DNA of 64,000 nucleotides, from positions 1-64,000 of the forward strand of contig WGLQ01000023.1 in the NCBI GenBank assembly GCA_016125495.1. The letters run 5' to 3'. The stretch comes from Hyphomicrobiales bacterium (GTDB taxonomy: Bacteria; Pseudomonadota; Alphaproteobacteria; Rhizobiales; RI-29). Numbering within the stretch: position 1 is the first letter of the stretch; the number at the start of each line of letters is the position of its first letter. The position numbers were made by a program, and so were the translations under genes. The notes beneath the pieces were generated by a model. That model did no database searches. It worked only from the letters and a program-made list of their open reading frames with translations, and was not told the origin of the DNA. This document shows, in pieces, positions 35,218 through 45,303 of the stretch.

Positions 35218-37863
35218 TCATGCTCCGGCGCCGCGAGCCGGTTCGCCGGCAACGAGGGAGAGACGATTTCCGCCGAGATCATCGAAGGCGCGCTGGCGAC
35301 AGGTCAGCACGATCACCTGATGATGCTGGCCGGCCAATTCCAGGGCGGCAAAGGCGCGCGCGATCCGCTCGTCATCCGAATAGACCAGCGCATCGTCGAG
35401 GATGAGTGGCAATTCGTGCCCCTCGTCGGCGAGCAGGCGGGCGACCGCGAGGCGGGCGAGGATTGCGATCTGCTCCTGGGTGCCGTCGCTCAGATCGCCA
35501 ACCGACTCTCGAACACCGGCTCGCGCCAAGGTCGCTGGAGCGAGCCGGTCGTCGAGCCCGAGCCCCGCGCCGGGCAGCACGTGCTCGAGGTAGGGTGCGA
35601 CGCGTGCCAGCAAGGGCCTCTCGAAACGCTCGCGCGAGGCCGCGGCGACGGCGTCGAGGGTATCGCGCAGCAGCCGGTGGGCCGCCACCTCGGCTTCGAG
35701 CGCGGCAAGGCGGTCGCGCGCGCGGGCGTGCTCGACCTCGGTTTCCTCCAGGCGCCGCATCACGTCGGCCTGGCGGTCCCGTTCGAGTTCGGCATCGAGA
35801 ACCCGCATGTCGCCAGCGATGGCGGCGATCTCCGCCTCGGCCACCTCGAAGGCCTCTCGCGCTTCGGTCTCGCGGGTCACGAGGGCCCGGACGGCGACGT
35901 CATCGGGGCAGTCCTGACGGAGCGCCGCGAGATCGAGCGCGCTCTCGCGGGCCCGCTCCCGGGCCGCCATCGCCGCCGCTTCGAGCCCTGCCAGTTCGGT
36001 CTCGCGCTGGTCGAGCGGCGGCAGTACGGCGTCGACTTCCTCCGACTCCTTGCGCGCTGAAGCGAGGTTGGCACGCACCTCGGCCAGACGCTCACCGCCG
36101 GCGCGCCATTCATCCTCGGCGAGGCGCAACGCGCGCTCGGCCGCCTGCCAGGCCTCACGACAGCCCTCGAGCGCCGCTTGGAGTTCGCCACGCTGGCGGC
36201 TCGCGAACTCCTGCACAGGTACGGCGGTCAACCGCTCCGCGAGCGTTGCCACCTCGTTCTCGAGCGCCCCGGTCCCGTCGGGGGCCAGCCCCGCCAACCG
36301 CGCGCGCAACACGTCGATGCGGTGCGCGAGGTCATGCGCCTCGATGGCCCGGGCCCGTGCGCCCGCCGCATCGCTCACGCCGATCTCGACAAGGAGGGCA
36401 CCGAGCACCTGGCGATGGGCCGCAAGGTCCGCCTCGAGATCGGCGTCGTCCTCGTCGCCACGGCCGGGGGCAACGAGGATGCGGCCGATGCCGGAGATGG
36501 TGATCTCGGTCTCGCTCGTCACGGCGAAGGATTCGTCGCGCCGAACGGCGCGCCCGTCGATCGTGACACCGGCGACAGCTGCGCTGCTCAGATCGAGTGT
36601 CACCCGTGCCGCGCGCGCCCTCGTACGCGCTTCACGGGTGGTCTCGAGCGCCGCGATATCGGCGACCTCCGCCTCGAGGCGGGTCAGGAGCCGCGGATCG
36701 ATGGCCGCCGAGCTCCGCCGCCGATCGAGGTCCGCGATCTCGTCGTTCAAAAGGTGCGCCTCCTCGAGACGGCGCCGGGCCCTTTCGAGTTCGCTCTCTG
36801 CATCGAAACGTTCGAGATCCTGGCGTGCCCGCTCGCCCGCCTCGCGGTGGGCGTCGCGCGATGCGCGAATATGTTCGCTGCGCCTTGCGAGTTCGTCGTG
36901 GCGGGATGCGAGAACCTCCTCCTCGCCCAACAGGCGGCGCAGCGTCAGGTCCAGCTCATCGCGCCGGCGCGTGCTGCGCGCCAGCTCATCGAACGCCCGC
37001 TCTGCGCCGGCAAGCGCCAGCCCGTCGCGCTCGGCGAGTGCGCGTGCAACGGCGAGGCGCCGCTGGGCGGCCTCGCCGGTTTCACGGGCGCGCTGCGCCG
37101 CGTCAAGCGCGTTCTCGCGCCGCGCCCGCGCCTCCGGCCGCTCCAGCGCGGCCAATCGCTGGCCGAGTTCGCTCAACCGCGCGAGCCGCCCGTCCGCGGC
37201 CCGCGCCAGCGCGGCGACCTCCTCGAGCTGCGCCCTCGCGCGCTGCTCAGCCTCCCGGGCCAGGTGCCAGGGACCGTGCTTGGCCGGCCCCCGCGTCGTT
37301 TCGTGTTGCGCCAGCCAAGCGGCGACCCGCGCCTGGATCGCCCGGGTCCGGGCACCACCGGCGGCGGCCTCGACGCCGCGTTCGATCACGGCCGCGAGCA
37401 TGCCGCGTTCGTCCGGACCGAGCACGAACTCGCCGAGCGCCGCCCCCTGTTCGACCCAGAGCCGATCGAGCCAGCCGCGTTCGCCGATCTCGGCCTCGAT
37501 GAGGCCGGTGAGGACACCGTCGACATCGGCCCCCTCGGCGATCATGCGCCCATCGCCGAGATCGGTAATCGCCGCCTGACGGCCGCGCTCGCGATAGGTC
37601 TTGGCGATGCGCAGCAGGCGTGTGCCGAACTCGACGTCCGCTTCGATCACCGGAGCGCCCGCCCCGTTCCGGCGCAATCGCTGGACCTGCCGCGCGGTGG
37701 AGCCTGCCGGGGTGGTCAGCAGCAGCTTCAGAGCCCGCAGAATCGTGGACTTGCCGAGTTCATTCGGCCCTGCGAGCACGTTCACCCCATCGGCGATTCC
37801 CTCCACCGCGACCGGTCCGGCGAAACAGCCCGTATCACGCAATCGCAAGGCCCTGATCCTCAT
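35218..37863 (-). CDS. AAA/SMC-like ATPase, YhaN/SbcC family
   Basis: 881 residues. An N-terminal RecF/SMC-type Walker A (GPNELGKST, about 33-41) and a C-terminal ABC signature region (LSDGTQEQIAILARLAVARLL) with Walker B (LPLILDDAL) are separated by some 600 residues of coiled coil rich in Glu, Arg and Ala. No CxxC zinc hook is visible. It should form a DNA-end-processing complex with the metallophosphoesterase encoded directly upstream, like SbcCD or Mre11-Rad50. Its ATG overlaps the nuclease stop by four bases. Confidence 0.85.
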   Translation of the reverse strand: MRIRALRLRDTGCFAGPVAVEGIADGVNVLAGPNELGKSTILRALKLLLTTPAGSTARQVQRLRRNGAGAPVIEADVEFGTRLLRIAKTYRERGRQAAITDLGDGRMIAEGADVDGVLTGLIEAEIGERGWLDRLWVEQGAALGEFVLGPDERGMLAAVIERGVEAAAGGARTRAIQARVAAWLAQHETTRGPAKHGPWHLAREAEQRARAQLEEVAALARAADGRLARLSELGQRLAALERPEARARRENALDAAQRARETGEAAQRRLAVARALAERDGLALAGAERAFDELARSTRRRDELDLTLRRLLGEEEVLASRHDELARRSEHIRASRDAHREAGERARQDLERFDAESELERARRRLEEAHLLNDEIADLDRRRSSAAIDPRLLTRLEAEVADIAALETTREARTRARAARVTLDLSSAAVAGVTIDGRAVRRDESFAVTSETEITISGIGRILVAPGRGDEDDADLEADLAAHRQVLGALLVEIGVSDAAGARARAIEAHDLAHRIDVLRARLAGLAPDGTGALENEVATLAERLTAVPVQEFASRQRGELQAALEGCREAWQAAERALRLAEDEWRAGGERLAEVRANLASARKESEEVDAVLPPLDQRETELAGLEAAAMAARERARESALDLAALRQDCPDDVAVRALVTRETEAREAFEVAEAEIAAIAGDMRVLDAELERDRQADVMRRLEETEVEHARARDRLAALEAEVAAHRLLRDTLDAVAAASRERFERPLLARVAPYLEHVLPGAGLGLDDRLAPATLARAGVRESVGDLSDGTQEQIAILARLAVARLLADEGHELPLILDDALVYSDDERIARAFAALELAGQHHQVIVLTCRQRAFDDLGGNRLSLVAGEPARGAGA

Positions 37864-39038
37864 GGGCGATCGACCTCCCGCGCGAGGGAAAAGAGCAGCT
37901 CCAGCGCCCGCCCGGCGGCCGGCACACCGCCATTGGCCTGGTCGCGCAGGTGCTGAACGGCCCGCGCCAATTCGCCTTCCGCCTCGAGGTCCGCCAGCTC
38001 CTCCTCGCTCGGCCGGCCAACGAGCCCATCCAGTTTGGCCTCGACGTGGAGCGTCAAGGCCTCGAGCCGGGCGAGCCAGGCCTCGACCTCCCCCCGTTCC
38101 GCGAGCGAGACCGAGCCGGCAAGGCGCAACCGAAGCACTAGCCGACGAAGGTCGTCACCCTGTCGCCGCACCTCCTCCTCGATCGCCGACAAGGCGTCGC
38201 TCGCCGCCCGGCCACCGAGCTCGTCGGCCCGCTCGAGCCAGACGAAGTGCCCGGTGCGGTGGGCCGTGACCTGTGGCGTCGCGCCGCGCCCGGCGATGGC
38301 GACTTCGAGCACGTGGCCAGGGGCGTTGTCGCGGAAGCGGTCCGGCTCGGGACTGCCCGAATACCAGCAGCGCGCACCGATCCGTGTCATCCCGTGCCAG
38401 TCGCCGAGCGCCAGATAGTCGAGCCCGGCCCGCGCGGCGCGATCGGCGGCGATCGGAACCTGGCTCTCGCCGTCCGAGCCGAAGGACTGGACCGAGCCGT
38501 GTGCGAGGTCGATGCGCAGTGCTCCCTCCGGTGTCGGCGCGTCGTCCATCCAGGCCGTCGGGTCGATGCTGGTGGCGCGCGCCTTGAGGGTCGCGGGCAG
38601 GAGATAAATGCCGGGTTCGATCTCGACCGGGTCGTGGCCCTCGTACAGGCGCACGTTCGCCGGCGCGGCGAGACGGCGGACCCGCGACCAGACGCCCCCC
38701 ACCCGCACGGGGTCGTGGTTGCCGCCGATCAGATGCCAGATCACGCCCTTGGCCGTGGCGAGCCGCTCGAGCACCCGGCGCAAGTGCGCATCCGCCAGTG
38801 TCTCGCTGTCGAAGACGTCACCGGCAACGAGCACATGCCTCGCTTCGCGCTCCGCAGCGAGGCCGGCGATGCGATCGATCGCATCGAACCTTGCTTGATC
38901 GAGCAGAACACGGGCCCGCTCGCCGAAACGCGCGAACGGCTTGCCGATCTGCCAGTCGGCGGTGTGGATGAAGCGCAAGCCGCGCAAGGCGCCCCCCTTC
39001 GTATCGCGCACTTGGCGCCATCGCACCGGCGCGGCCAT
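37860..39038 (-). CDS. Metallophosphoesterase, YhaO/SbcD-like DNA nuclease
   Basis: 392 residues. Calcineurin-type motifs are RFIHTADWQIGKPF, VAGDVFDSE, GGNHDPV and YLALGDWHG, binding two metal ions. It is the probable exonuclease subunit partnering the downstream SMC-like ATPase. The start codon is uncertain because the conserved part begins about 20 residues in; a shorter start is possible. Confidence 0.85.
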   Translation of the reverse strand: MAAPVRWRQVRDTKGGALRGLRFIHTADWQIGKPFARFGERARVLLDQARFDAIDRIAGLAAEREARHVLVAGDVFDSETLADAHLRRVLERLATAKGVIWHLIGGNHDPVRVGGVWSRVRRLAAPANVRLYEGHDPVEIEPGIYLLPATLKARATSIDPTAWMDDAPTPEGALRIDLAHGSVQSFGSDGESQVPIAADRAARAGLDYLALGDWHGMTRIGARCWYSGSPEPDRFRDNAPGHVLEVAIAGRGATPQVTAHRTGHFVWLERADELGGRAASDALSAIEEEVRRQGDDLRRLVLRLRLAGSVSLAERGEVEAWLARLEALTLHVEAKLDGLVGRPSEEELADLEAEGELARAVQHLRDQANGGVPAAGRALELLFSLAREVDRP

Positions 39039-39330
39039 TCGCCGCGAACGTTCCCTTTATGTTTTTGAACAAATAGCGAACGAGCGAACCTTTGTCCAGC
39101 GCGTTCGTTCAGGGATACGTGCGGTCTAGCGCTTGGCTGGCCGATCGCCAGCCGCGCTCGAGCGCTCCCCATCGACCGGGATTCGGGCGGCAATGGGATG
39201 GGCTCCCGACAATCGGCTCAATCGCCCACACGGAGCGTGCGGGTTGCACCCGGCGCGACACACTGGTGCCCGACCGGGTCCTGGCCGGGTGGGCAGCGAC
39301 GGGTGGAGCGAACGTCGCACCCGATGGTGC

Positions 39331-40095
39331 TCAGTGGAGAATCTGACTGAGGAAGAGCTTGGTGCGCTCGTGGCGCGGGTTGGAGAAGAACGCGTTCGGC
39401 TCGTTCTGCTCGACGATCTGGCCCTCGTCCATGAAGATGACGCGGTCGGCGACCTGGCGGGCGAAGCCCATCTCGTGAGTGACACAGAGCATGGTCATGC
39501 CTTCCTCGGCGAGCGAGACCATAACCTCGAGGACCTCCTTGACCATCTCGGGGTCGAGCGCGGAGGTCGGCTCGTCGAACAGCATGATGCGCGGGCTCAT
39601 GCAGAGCGAGCGGGCGATCGCGACGCGCTGCTGTTGGCCGCCCGAGAGCTGACCCGGATACTTGTGGTCCTGCTCGGGAGTTTTCACCCGCTTCAGGTAG
39701 TGCATCGCGATTTCCTCGGCCTTGGCCTTGGGCATCTTGCGCACCCAGATCGGCGCGAGCGTGCAGTTCTGGAGGATCGTCAGGTGGGGAAAGAGATTGA
39801 AATGCTGGAACACCATGCCGACCTCGCGGCGGATTTCGTCGATCTTCTTGAGGTCGTTCGTCAGCTCGATGCCGTCGACGATGATCTTGCCCTTCTGGTG
39901 CTCCTCGAGACGGTTGATGCAGCGGATCAGCGTCGACTTGCCCGAGCCCGAAGGACCGCAAATGACGATCCGCTCCTTGGGCGCGACATCGAGATTGATG
40001 TCGCGCAGGACGTGGAAGTCCCCGAACCACTTGTTCATGTTCGCGATGCGGATGATCGGCTCGCCGCTCGCAGCCCGTTCTGGTGCATTCGACAT
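39331..40095 (-). CDS. aapP: General L-amino-acid ABC transporter ATPase
   Basis: 254 residues with Walker [11 protein letters not shown]-loop [11 protein letters not shown], signature LSGGQQQR, Walker B IMLFDEP and H-loop VTHEMGFA. It is the ATPase of the polar amino-acid family and the last gene of the aapJQMP order, ten bases after aapM. It drives import of a broad range of L-amino acids across the inner membrane. Confidence 0.94.
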   Translation of the reverse strand: MSNAPERAASGEPIIRIANMNKWFGDFHVLRDINLDVAPKERIVICGPSGSGKSTLIRCINRLEEHQKGKIIVDGIELTNDLKKIDEIRREVGMVFQHFNLFPHLTILQNCTLAPIWVRKMPKAKAEEIAMHYLKRVKTPEQDHKYPGQLSGGQQQRVAIARSLCMSPRIMLFDEPTSALDPEMVKEVLEVMVSLAEEGMTMLCVTHEMGFARQVADRVIFMDEGQIVEQNEPNAFFSNPRHERTKLFLSQILH

Positions 40096-40105
40096 GAAAG
40101 GGACC

Positions 40106-41452
40106 CTATCGCTTGTGGCCGGTGTGGAGCGTTCGCTCGATGTAATAGGAGTATTGCGACATTGAAAAGCAGAACGCCCAGAAGATGATCGCGGCGAAGA
40201 GGTAGCCGGTGTGGCTCTGAACGGTCGAGGCCCAACTCGCGTCGGTGAAGGAGAGCTGGATGATGCCGAGCAGATCGAAGAGCCCGATGATGAGGACGAG
40301 CGTGGTGTCCTTGAAGAGGGCGATGAACGAGTTCACGATGCCCGGAATGACGTGCTTGAGGGCCTGCGGCAGCACGATGAGCCCCATCATCTGCCAATAG
40401 CTGAGACCGACGGCCTGCGCCCCCTCGTACTGGCCCTTGGGGATCGCCTGGAGGCCGCCGCGCACCACCTCGGCCATGTAGGCGGAAGAAAACAGTGCGA
40501 CGCCGACGAGGGCCCGGAGCAGCTTGTTGACGGTCACCCCTTCCGGCAGGAACAGGGGGAACATGACGCTCGACATGAACAGCACGGTGATGAGCGGAAC
40601 GCCGCGCCAGAATTCGATGAAGCCGACGCAGAACGTCTTGATGATCGGCATGTCGGAGCGCCGGCCGAGCGCGAGCAGAATGCCCAGCGGCAACGAGGCG
40701 ACGATACCCGTTATCGCGATGACCAGCGTGACGAGCAAGCCGCCCCAGAGTGCCGTCTCGACCTGCTCCAGCCCGAAGTCGATCCCGGCGACCACGACGG
40801 CAAGGCCGATGATGGCGAGAATTGCCGCGACCACGATCGTCGGGACCAGCATGGCGAGCCCCGCCACCCTGCCGAACGCCAGCAACAAACCGGCGATGAC
40901 GGCGATCATGATCGACCAGTCACCGACGAAGCCCATGACGCCGCCGAGCCCCATGAGGTCGCCGAACATGCCGCCGATTCGCAGGTTGCCGCCGGTCAGC
41001 AGAACGAAAGCGACCAGAGGGTAGACCCCGAGGAGGAGAATGGCATTCAGCCGCTTGAACGGCACGAACGGGATCAGGAAGGGAATGAGCAGCGCGAGAC
41101 CGGAGTAAAAGACGATGTCCACGCGCCAGCGCTCGTCTCCCGGATAGCGACCATAGATGTATTGCCCGAGCTTGGCCTGGACCATCGGCCAGCAGGCGCC
41201 GTGCCCGTTCTCGCGGCAATCGGCATTCGTTCCCGACCAGACGGCGTCGATGATGCCGAACTGGATGATCGGCCAGACGAGCGCGTAGGTGAGGTAAATC
41301 CCGACCAGGGTAAGGATGGTATTGGAGATGCTGGAAAAGAGATTCTTGCGCGCCCAGGCCAGAAAGCCGCGCTCGAGAACGGGCGGCGCGGTCGGCGGAA
41401 CGAACGCGTCGCGGACGTAGGGTTGTGCGATGCCGACGCCGAGCTTGCTCAT
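40106..41452 (-). CDS. aapM: General L-amino-acid ABC transporter permease
   Basis: 448 residues with a long N-terminal insert typical of AapM ([23 protein letters not shown]) and a C-terminal HisMQ permease domain with the ATPase-contact loop ([24 protein letters not shown]). GGGAGGG precedes the ATG. It forms the heterodimeric channel with AapQ. Confidence 0.94.
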   Translation of the reverse strand: MSKLGVGIAQPYVRDAFVPPTAPPVLERGFLAWARKNLFSSISNTILTLVGIYLTYALVWPIIQFGIIDAVWSGTNADCRENGHGACWPMVQAKLGQYIYGRYPGDERWRVDIVFYSGLALLIPFLIPFVPFKRLNAILLLGVYPLVAFVLLTGGNLRIGGMFGDLMGLGGVMGFVGDWSIMIAVIAGLLLAFGRVAGLAMLVPTIVVAAILAIIGLAVVVAGIDFGLEQVETALWGGLLVTLVIAITGIVASLPLGILLALGRRSDMPIIKTFCVGFIEFWRGVPLITVLFMSSVMFPLFLPEGVTVNKLLRALVGVALFSSAYMAEVVRGGLQAIPKGQYEGAQAVGLSYWQMMGLIVLPQALKHVIPGIVNSFIALFKDTTLVLIIGLFDLLGIIQLSFTDASWASTVQSHTGYLFAAIIFWAFCFSMSQYSYYIERTLHTGHKR

Positions 41453-41471
41453 GGTGATCGCCCTCCCCCGC

Positions 41472-42704
41472 CTAGCGCTCGACCAGCGCGATGCGCGCGT
41501 TGTACCAGTTCATCACGATCGAGATGGAGATCGAAAGCGTCAGATAGACCCCCATGGTCATGAGGATGATTTCGACCGCCTGGCCCGTCTGGTTGAGAGT
41601 CGTGCCGGCGAACACGGAGACGAGATCGGGGTAGGCAATCGCCGTGGCGAGGGAGGAATTCTTCGTCAGGTTCAGATACTGGTTGGTCATCGGTGGAATG
41701 ATGACGCGCATGGCCTGCGGGATGACGACGAGGCGCAGCGTCGGTCCCCGGCGCAATCCGAGCGAGAAAGATGCCTCCGTCTGTCCGTGGTTCACCGCCT
41801 GAATGCCGGCCCGCACGATCTCGGCGATGTAGGCGGCGGTGTAGGTCGAGAGCGCGAGCAGCAGAGAGATGAATTCGGGAATGACGTTGATGCCGACGTC
41901 CTGCGTGAAGCCGCGCCGCAGCACGGGGCCCGTCTCGACGAACACCGGGTATTCCAGCGAGGCGGGCCGGCCGGTGGCAAGGAATGTGATGGCCGGAAGG
42001 GCGATGATGAGACCAAGCGCGGTCAAGCCGACCGGGAACTGCTGGCCGGTCGCCTCCTGGCGCTTCCTCGACCAGTTGGCCACGAGCATGGAGAGGACGA
42101 GCGCGACGCCGAGCGCGGTCGCCGTCATCCAGAAGCCCGGCTCGCTGACGAGCTGCGGCATGAAGACGCCCTTGACGTTCAGGAAGGCGAATCCAGGAAT
42201 GAGCGTGATCGGTTCGTCGCGCGGCTGCGGCAGACTGCGCAGAACCGCGAAATACCAGATGAAGATGTGCAGCAGCAGCGGGATGTTGCGCATGATCTCG
42301 ACATAGGCGAGCGCGATGCGCGAGATCACCCAGTTACTGGAGAGCCGCGCGACGCCGACCACGAAGCCGAGGGCCGTGGCGAGAAGGATGCCGAGCGCGG
42401 AGATCAGAATGGTGTTGAGCAGGCCGACGATGAAGGTGCGGCCGTAGCTGCTCTCCTCGGTGTAATCGACCAGTGTCTGGATGATGCCGAAGCCGGCGGT
42501 GCGGTCCAGAAAGCCGAAACCCGACGCGATCTGCTGCTTTTCGAGGTTGGCGGAGGTGTTGCGGACGATCTCGTAACCACCCCAGACGACCAGGAGGAGC
42601 AGAACGACCTGCGCGACGATCGAGCGAAAGCGCGGATCGTAAAACAGTGATGCCTTGGCCGGCGCATCGTCGTCGATGCGGCTGTCGTCTCTCGCGGCCA
42701 TCAT
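41472..42704 (-). CDS. aapQ: General L-amino-acid ABC transporter permease
   Basis: 410 residues, with N-terminal AapQ features (FGFLDRTAGFGIIQTLVDYTEESSYGR, NTILISALG) and the coupling loop EIVRAGIQAVNHGQTEASFSLGL. Two adjacent ATGs exist; the second, at 42701, is better spaced from GGGGAGGG. It follows aapJ after a 242-base gap holding a strong hairpin. Confidence 0.94.
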   Translation of the reverse strand: MMAARDDSRIDDDAPAKASLFYDPRFRSIVAQVVLLLLVVWGGYEIVRNTSANLEKQQIASGFGFLDRTAGFGIIQTLVDYTEESSYGRTFIVGLLNTILISALGILLATALGFVVGVARLSSNWVISRIALAYVEIMRNIPLLLHIFIWYFAVLRSLPQPRDEPITLIPGFAFLNVKGVFMPQLVSEPGFWMTATALGVALVLSMLVANWSRKRQEATGQQFPVGLTALGLIIALPAITFLATGRPASLEYPVFVETGPVLRRGFTQDVGINVIPEFISLLLALSTYTAAYIAEIVRAGIQAVNHGQTEASFSLGLRRGPTLRLVVIPQAMRVIIPPMTNQYLNLTKNSSLATAIAYPDLVSVFAGTTLNQTGQAVEIILMTMGVYLTLSISISIVMNWYNARIALVER

Positions 42705-42905
42705 CCCTCCCCAGGTGATTGGCTATGTCGTTCGGGCCTGACCGTCGCGGCGTTGTTCGCCGTTGTAGCACGGTTGGCCCCGGAAAAGCGGCCGCGCCGC
42801 GCTCCGATCGTCCCGTCCGCCCGCATTCCTGTCGGCTATGGTGTCCGTCTCACCGTCCGGGACAAGGGCCTCACGACCGCCGCGCCCCGGACGGTGCCAA
42901 ACCTA

Positions 42906-42936
42906 AGACCACGCCGACGATTTGTCGGCGTGGTCT
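42906..42936 (-). terminator. Strong hairpin after aapJ
   Basis: A perfect 13-bp stem (AGACCACGCCGAC with GTCGGCGTGGTCT) and 5-base loop, ten bases downstream of the aapJ stop. There is no real T-run after it on the minus strand, so it may attenuate read-through or protect the aapJ message from decay. Either action would give more binding protein than permease. Confidence 0.7.
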
Positions 42937-42946
42937 CGAATGTTGG

Positions 42947-43963
42947 TTAGCGGATCGGCGGAGCGTACTGCAGGCCGCCCTGCGACCACAGCGCGTTCGA
43001 GCCGCGAGCGAGGCCGAGCGGCGTGTTGGGGCCGACGGTGGCCTCGTAGACTTCGCCGTAGTTTCCGACCTGCTTGATGATGTTGTAGGCCCAGTCGTTC
43101 GAGAGGCCGATGGCCGTGCCGAACTCGCCCTCGGTGCCGAGGACGCGCTTGATCGACGGATCGTCGCTCGCCTTCATCTCGTCGACGTTGGCTTTCGTGA
43201 TGCCCATCTCCTCGGCGTTCACCATCGCGTAGTGGGTCCACTTCACGACATTGAACCACTGGTCGTCACCCTGGCGAACGACCGGCCCGAGCGGCTCCTT
43301 GGAGATGATTTCCGGCAGAACCATGTGCTCGTCCGGAGCGGTCAGCTTGAGGCGCTGCGCGGCGAGGCCCGAACGGTCGGTGGTGTAGACGTCACAACGT
43401 CCGGCGTCGTAGGCCTGCACGACCTCGTCGGCCTTCTCGAAGGCGACGACCTTGTACTCCAGCTTGTTGGCGCGGAAATAGTCGGCGACGTTCAGCTCCG
43501 TCGTCGTGCCGGTGTTGGTGCAGACGGCGGCGCCGGCAAGCTCCAGAGCGCTCTTCACGCCGAGGCTCTTCCTGACCATGAAGCCCTGGCCGTCGTAGTA
43601 GTTGACGCCAGCGAAGTTGAGGCCGAGCGCGGTGTCGCGGCTCATCGTCCAGGTCGTGTTGCGCGAGAGCAGATCAACTTCACCCGACTGCAGCGCGGTG
43701 AAGCGCTCTTTGGCCGACAGCGGCGTGAACTTGACCTTGGAGGCGTCGCCGAAAACCGCCGCCGCGACGGCGCGGCAGAGATCGACGTCGATGCCGGTCC
43801 AGTTCCCCTTGTCGTCGGTGTTGGAGAAGCCCGGCAGACCCTGGCTCACGCCACACTGCACGTGGCCCTTGGCGCGCACGTCGTCCAGAGTGCCCGCAGC
43901 GGCCACACCGGCGAAACCTGTCGCCACCACGGCGCCCAATGCCACCTTGGCAAATACCTTCAT
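42947..43963 (-). CDS. aapJ: General L-amino-acid ABC transporter binding protein
   Basis: 338 residues: signal peptide (MKVFAKVALGAVVATGFAGVAAA) then a mature SBP_bac_3 domain with GHVQCGVSQGLPGFSN, WTGIDVDLCRAVAAA and TVGPNTPLGLARGSNALW near the end. GGAGGG lies eleven bases before the ATG. It is the periplasmic receptor of the transporter and the first gene of the operon. Confidence 0.94.
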   Translation of the reverse strand: MKVFAKVALGAVVATGFAGVAAAGTLDDVRAKGHVQCGVSQGLPGFSNTDDKGNWTGIDVDLCRAVAAAVFGDASKVKFTPLSAKERFTALQSGEVDLLSRNTTWTMSRDTALGLNFAGVNYYDGQGFMVRKSLGVKSALELAGAAVCTNTGTTTELNVADYFRANKLEYKVVAFEKADEVVQAYDAGRCDVYTTDRSGLAAQRLKLTAPDEHMVLPEIISKEPLGPVVRQGDDQWFNVVKWTHYAMVNAEEMGITKANVDEMKASDDPSIKRVLGTEGEFGTAIGLSNDWAYNIIKQVGNYGEVYEATVGPNTPLGLARGSNALWSQGGLQYAPPIR

Positions 43964-44173
43964 GCTTATCGACCCTCCATTAGGTTCCTTCCGTCGAACG
44001 TCACCGCCCCGTAGGCCGAGGTCTGACGATCGACACTTCAGTAGGATGGCGCCCCAACGGGGCGCGCCACCCCCTAGAACGGGTATAACCAGGGCGTCAA
44101 CCAAGAACAATGACGCCAAAATGCGACACGCGATGCGCGCTTGCAACAAGCAGCCACCGCGGCATCGCCGAAT

Positions 44174-44761
44174 TCAACGCAACTCGCGGATGAGGCAGAC
44201 GAGGGTCCGGCCACCGACATCGGCTGTTGCCGCATCCGCGAATCCCACGCGCCGATAGAAGGCGACATTGCGCGCCTTTTCGGCGGTCACCACGTGCACG
44301 CCGGCGGCGCCTTCGGCGCGCGCCAGATCGAGGAACGCGCGGACCAGTCGCCCGCCGATCCCGTGCGAGCGCCATTCGGGGGCGATGTTGATGTGGAGAT
44401 GGGCGGGGGCCCGTTCGGTCACGGCCGCGAAGTGGCGATGATAGCCCTGCTCGTCCAGGATCGGATCGGCCTCGGGTGGCCGGAGGACTCCAACGAGATA
44501 ACCGACGGCGGTCCTGCCCGCTGCCCCGTCGGCGTCTCCGGAGCCGTCTCCATCGACCGCCACGAAACAGGACTGGGGAAATCGATCCAGGTACGTCGTC
44601 AGCCAGCGCCGCTCGAAAGCCCGCCGCTCGGCTGGCGAGGGAAATTCCCCGCCTCCCCGAGAGAGATGAAAAATTTCGAGGAGACGACGGCGCACGATGG
44701 ATTCATCCCCGGCATCCGGCAATGGGAGGATGACAATACCATCGACGCTCGGACGCATCAT
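44174..44761 (-). CDS. GNAT-family N-acetyltransferase
   Basis: 195 residues with the acetyl-CoA loop (INIAPEWRSHGIGGRLVRAFLDLARAEG) and the C-terminal strand (EKARNVAFYRRVGFADA) of the GNAT fold. GGAGAG precedes the tandem ATGs. The acceptor substrate is unknown. It stands alone between aapJ and a small secreted-peptide gene. Confidence 0.85.
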   Translation of the reverse strand: MMRPSVDGIVILPLPDAGDESIVRRRLLEIFHLSRGGGEFPSPAERRAFERRWLTTYLDRFPQSCFVAVDGDGSGDADGAAGRTAVGYLVGVLRPPEADPILDEQGYHRHFAAVTERAPAHLHINIAPEWRSHGIGGRLVRAFLDLARAEGAAGVHVVTAEKARNVAFYRRVGFADAATADVGGRTLVCLIRELR

Positions 44762-44954
44762 TCGCTCTCCACGCGCTGGCGCGTCGGCGACCACCGAGGG
44801 GCCAAACGCAACGGGAGCCTCTGCCGCGATGCGGACGGTGTCAAGCGCCAAGGGCGCACGTCCCTCGCGGAGACGCGCGCCCTCTCTGCGTTCGTGCCCG
44901 TCATGCCCGAACGCCAAGGCGGGCGGGCATGACGGCTCGATGTGGGGCGAATGC

Positions 44955-45107
44955 TCAGCGGCTGGTCGGCGCGGTGAAAATCTGCTGCGCCCAACCCGGC
45001 TGGCCGGCGAAGTGGTGGCTGCCCTTGCCGTACGATCCAGCCTCCGCGCTGGCCGCGGCCAGCATCATGGAGAGTGCAACCGCTGTCATGGAAAGAATGC
45101 GCGTCAT
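44955..45107 (-). CDS. Small secreted peptide (50 aa), unknown
   Basis: A 51-codon frame with TTAGGAGACGGAC directly before the ATG. The product has a textbook signal peptide (MTRILSMTAVALSMMLAAAS, then AEA) and a mature part of about 27-29 residues with GSYGKGSHHFAGQPGWAQQ. It has good start, leader and cleavage signals, and lies 193 bases upstream of the acetyltransferase gene on the same strand. The His-His pair and the Gly/aromatic content are notable. No family is recognised. Confidence 0.6.
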   Translation of the reverse strand: MTRILSMTAVALSMMLAAASAEAGSYGKGSHHFAGQPGWAQQIFTAPTSR

Positions 45108-45303
45108 GTCCGTCTCCTAACTTTCGTTGATCCTCCCGAGCACTCGGATCGCGCTCGGCTGGACCAGAGATGGAGACGGATTTCGAACTGCAAAGAGGGG
45201 CTCACGCCAACGTGGCAAGTCGAGAGCGCGCCCGTGATCGGGCGTGATCGAACGAAATTCACGGGCCAACGGATGCCGGCGTGACCGGCAGGCACGAGCC
45301 CGA

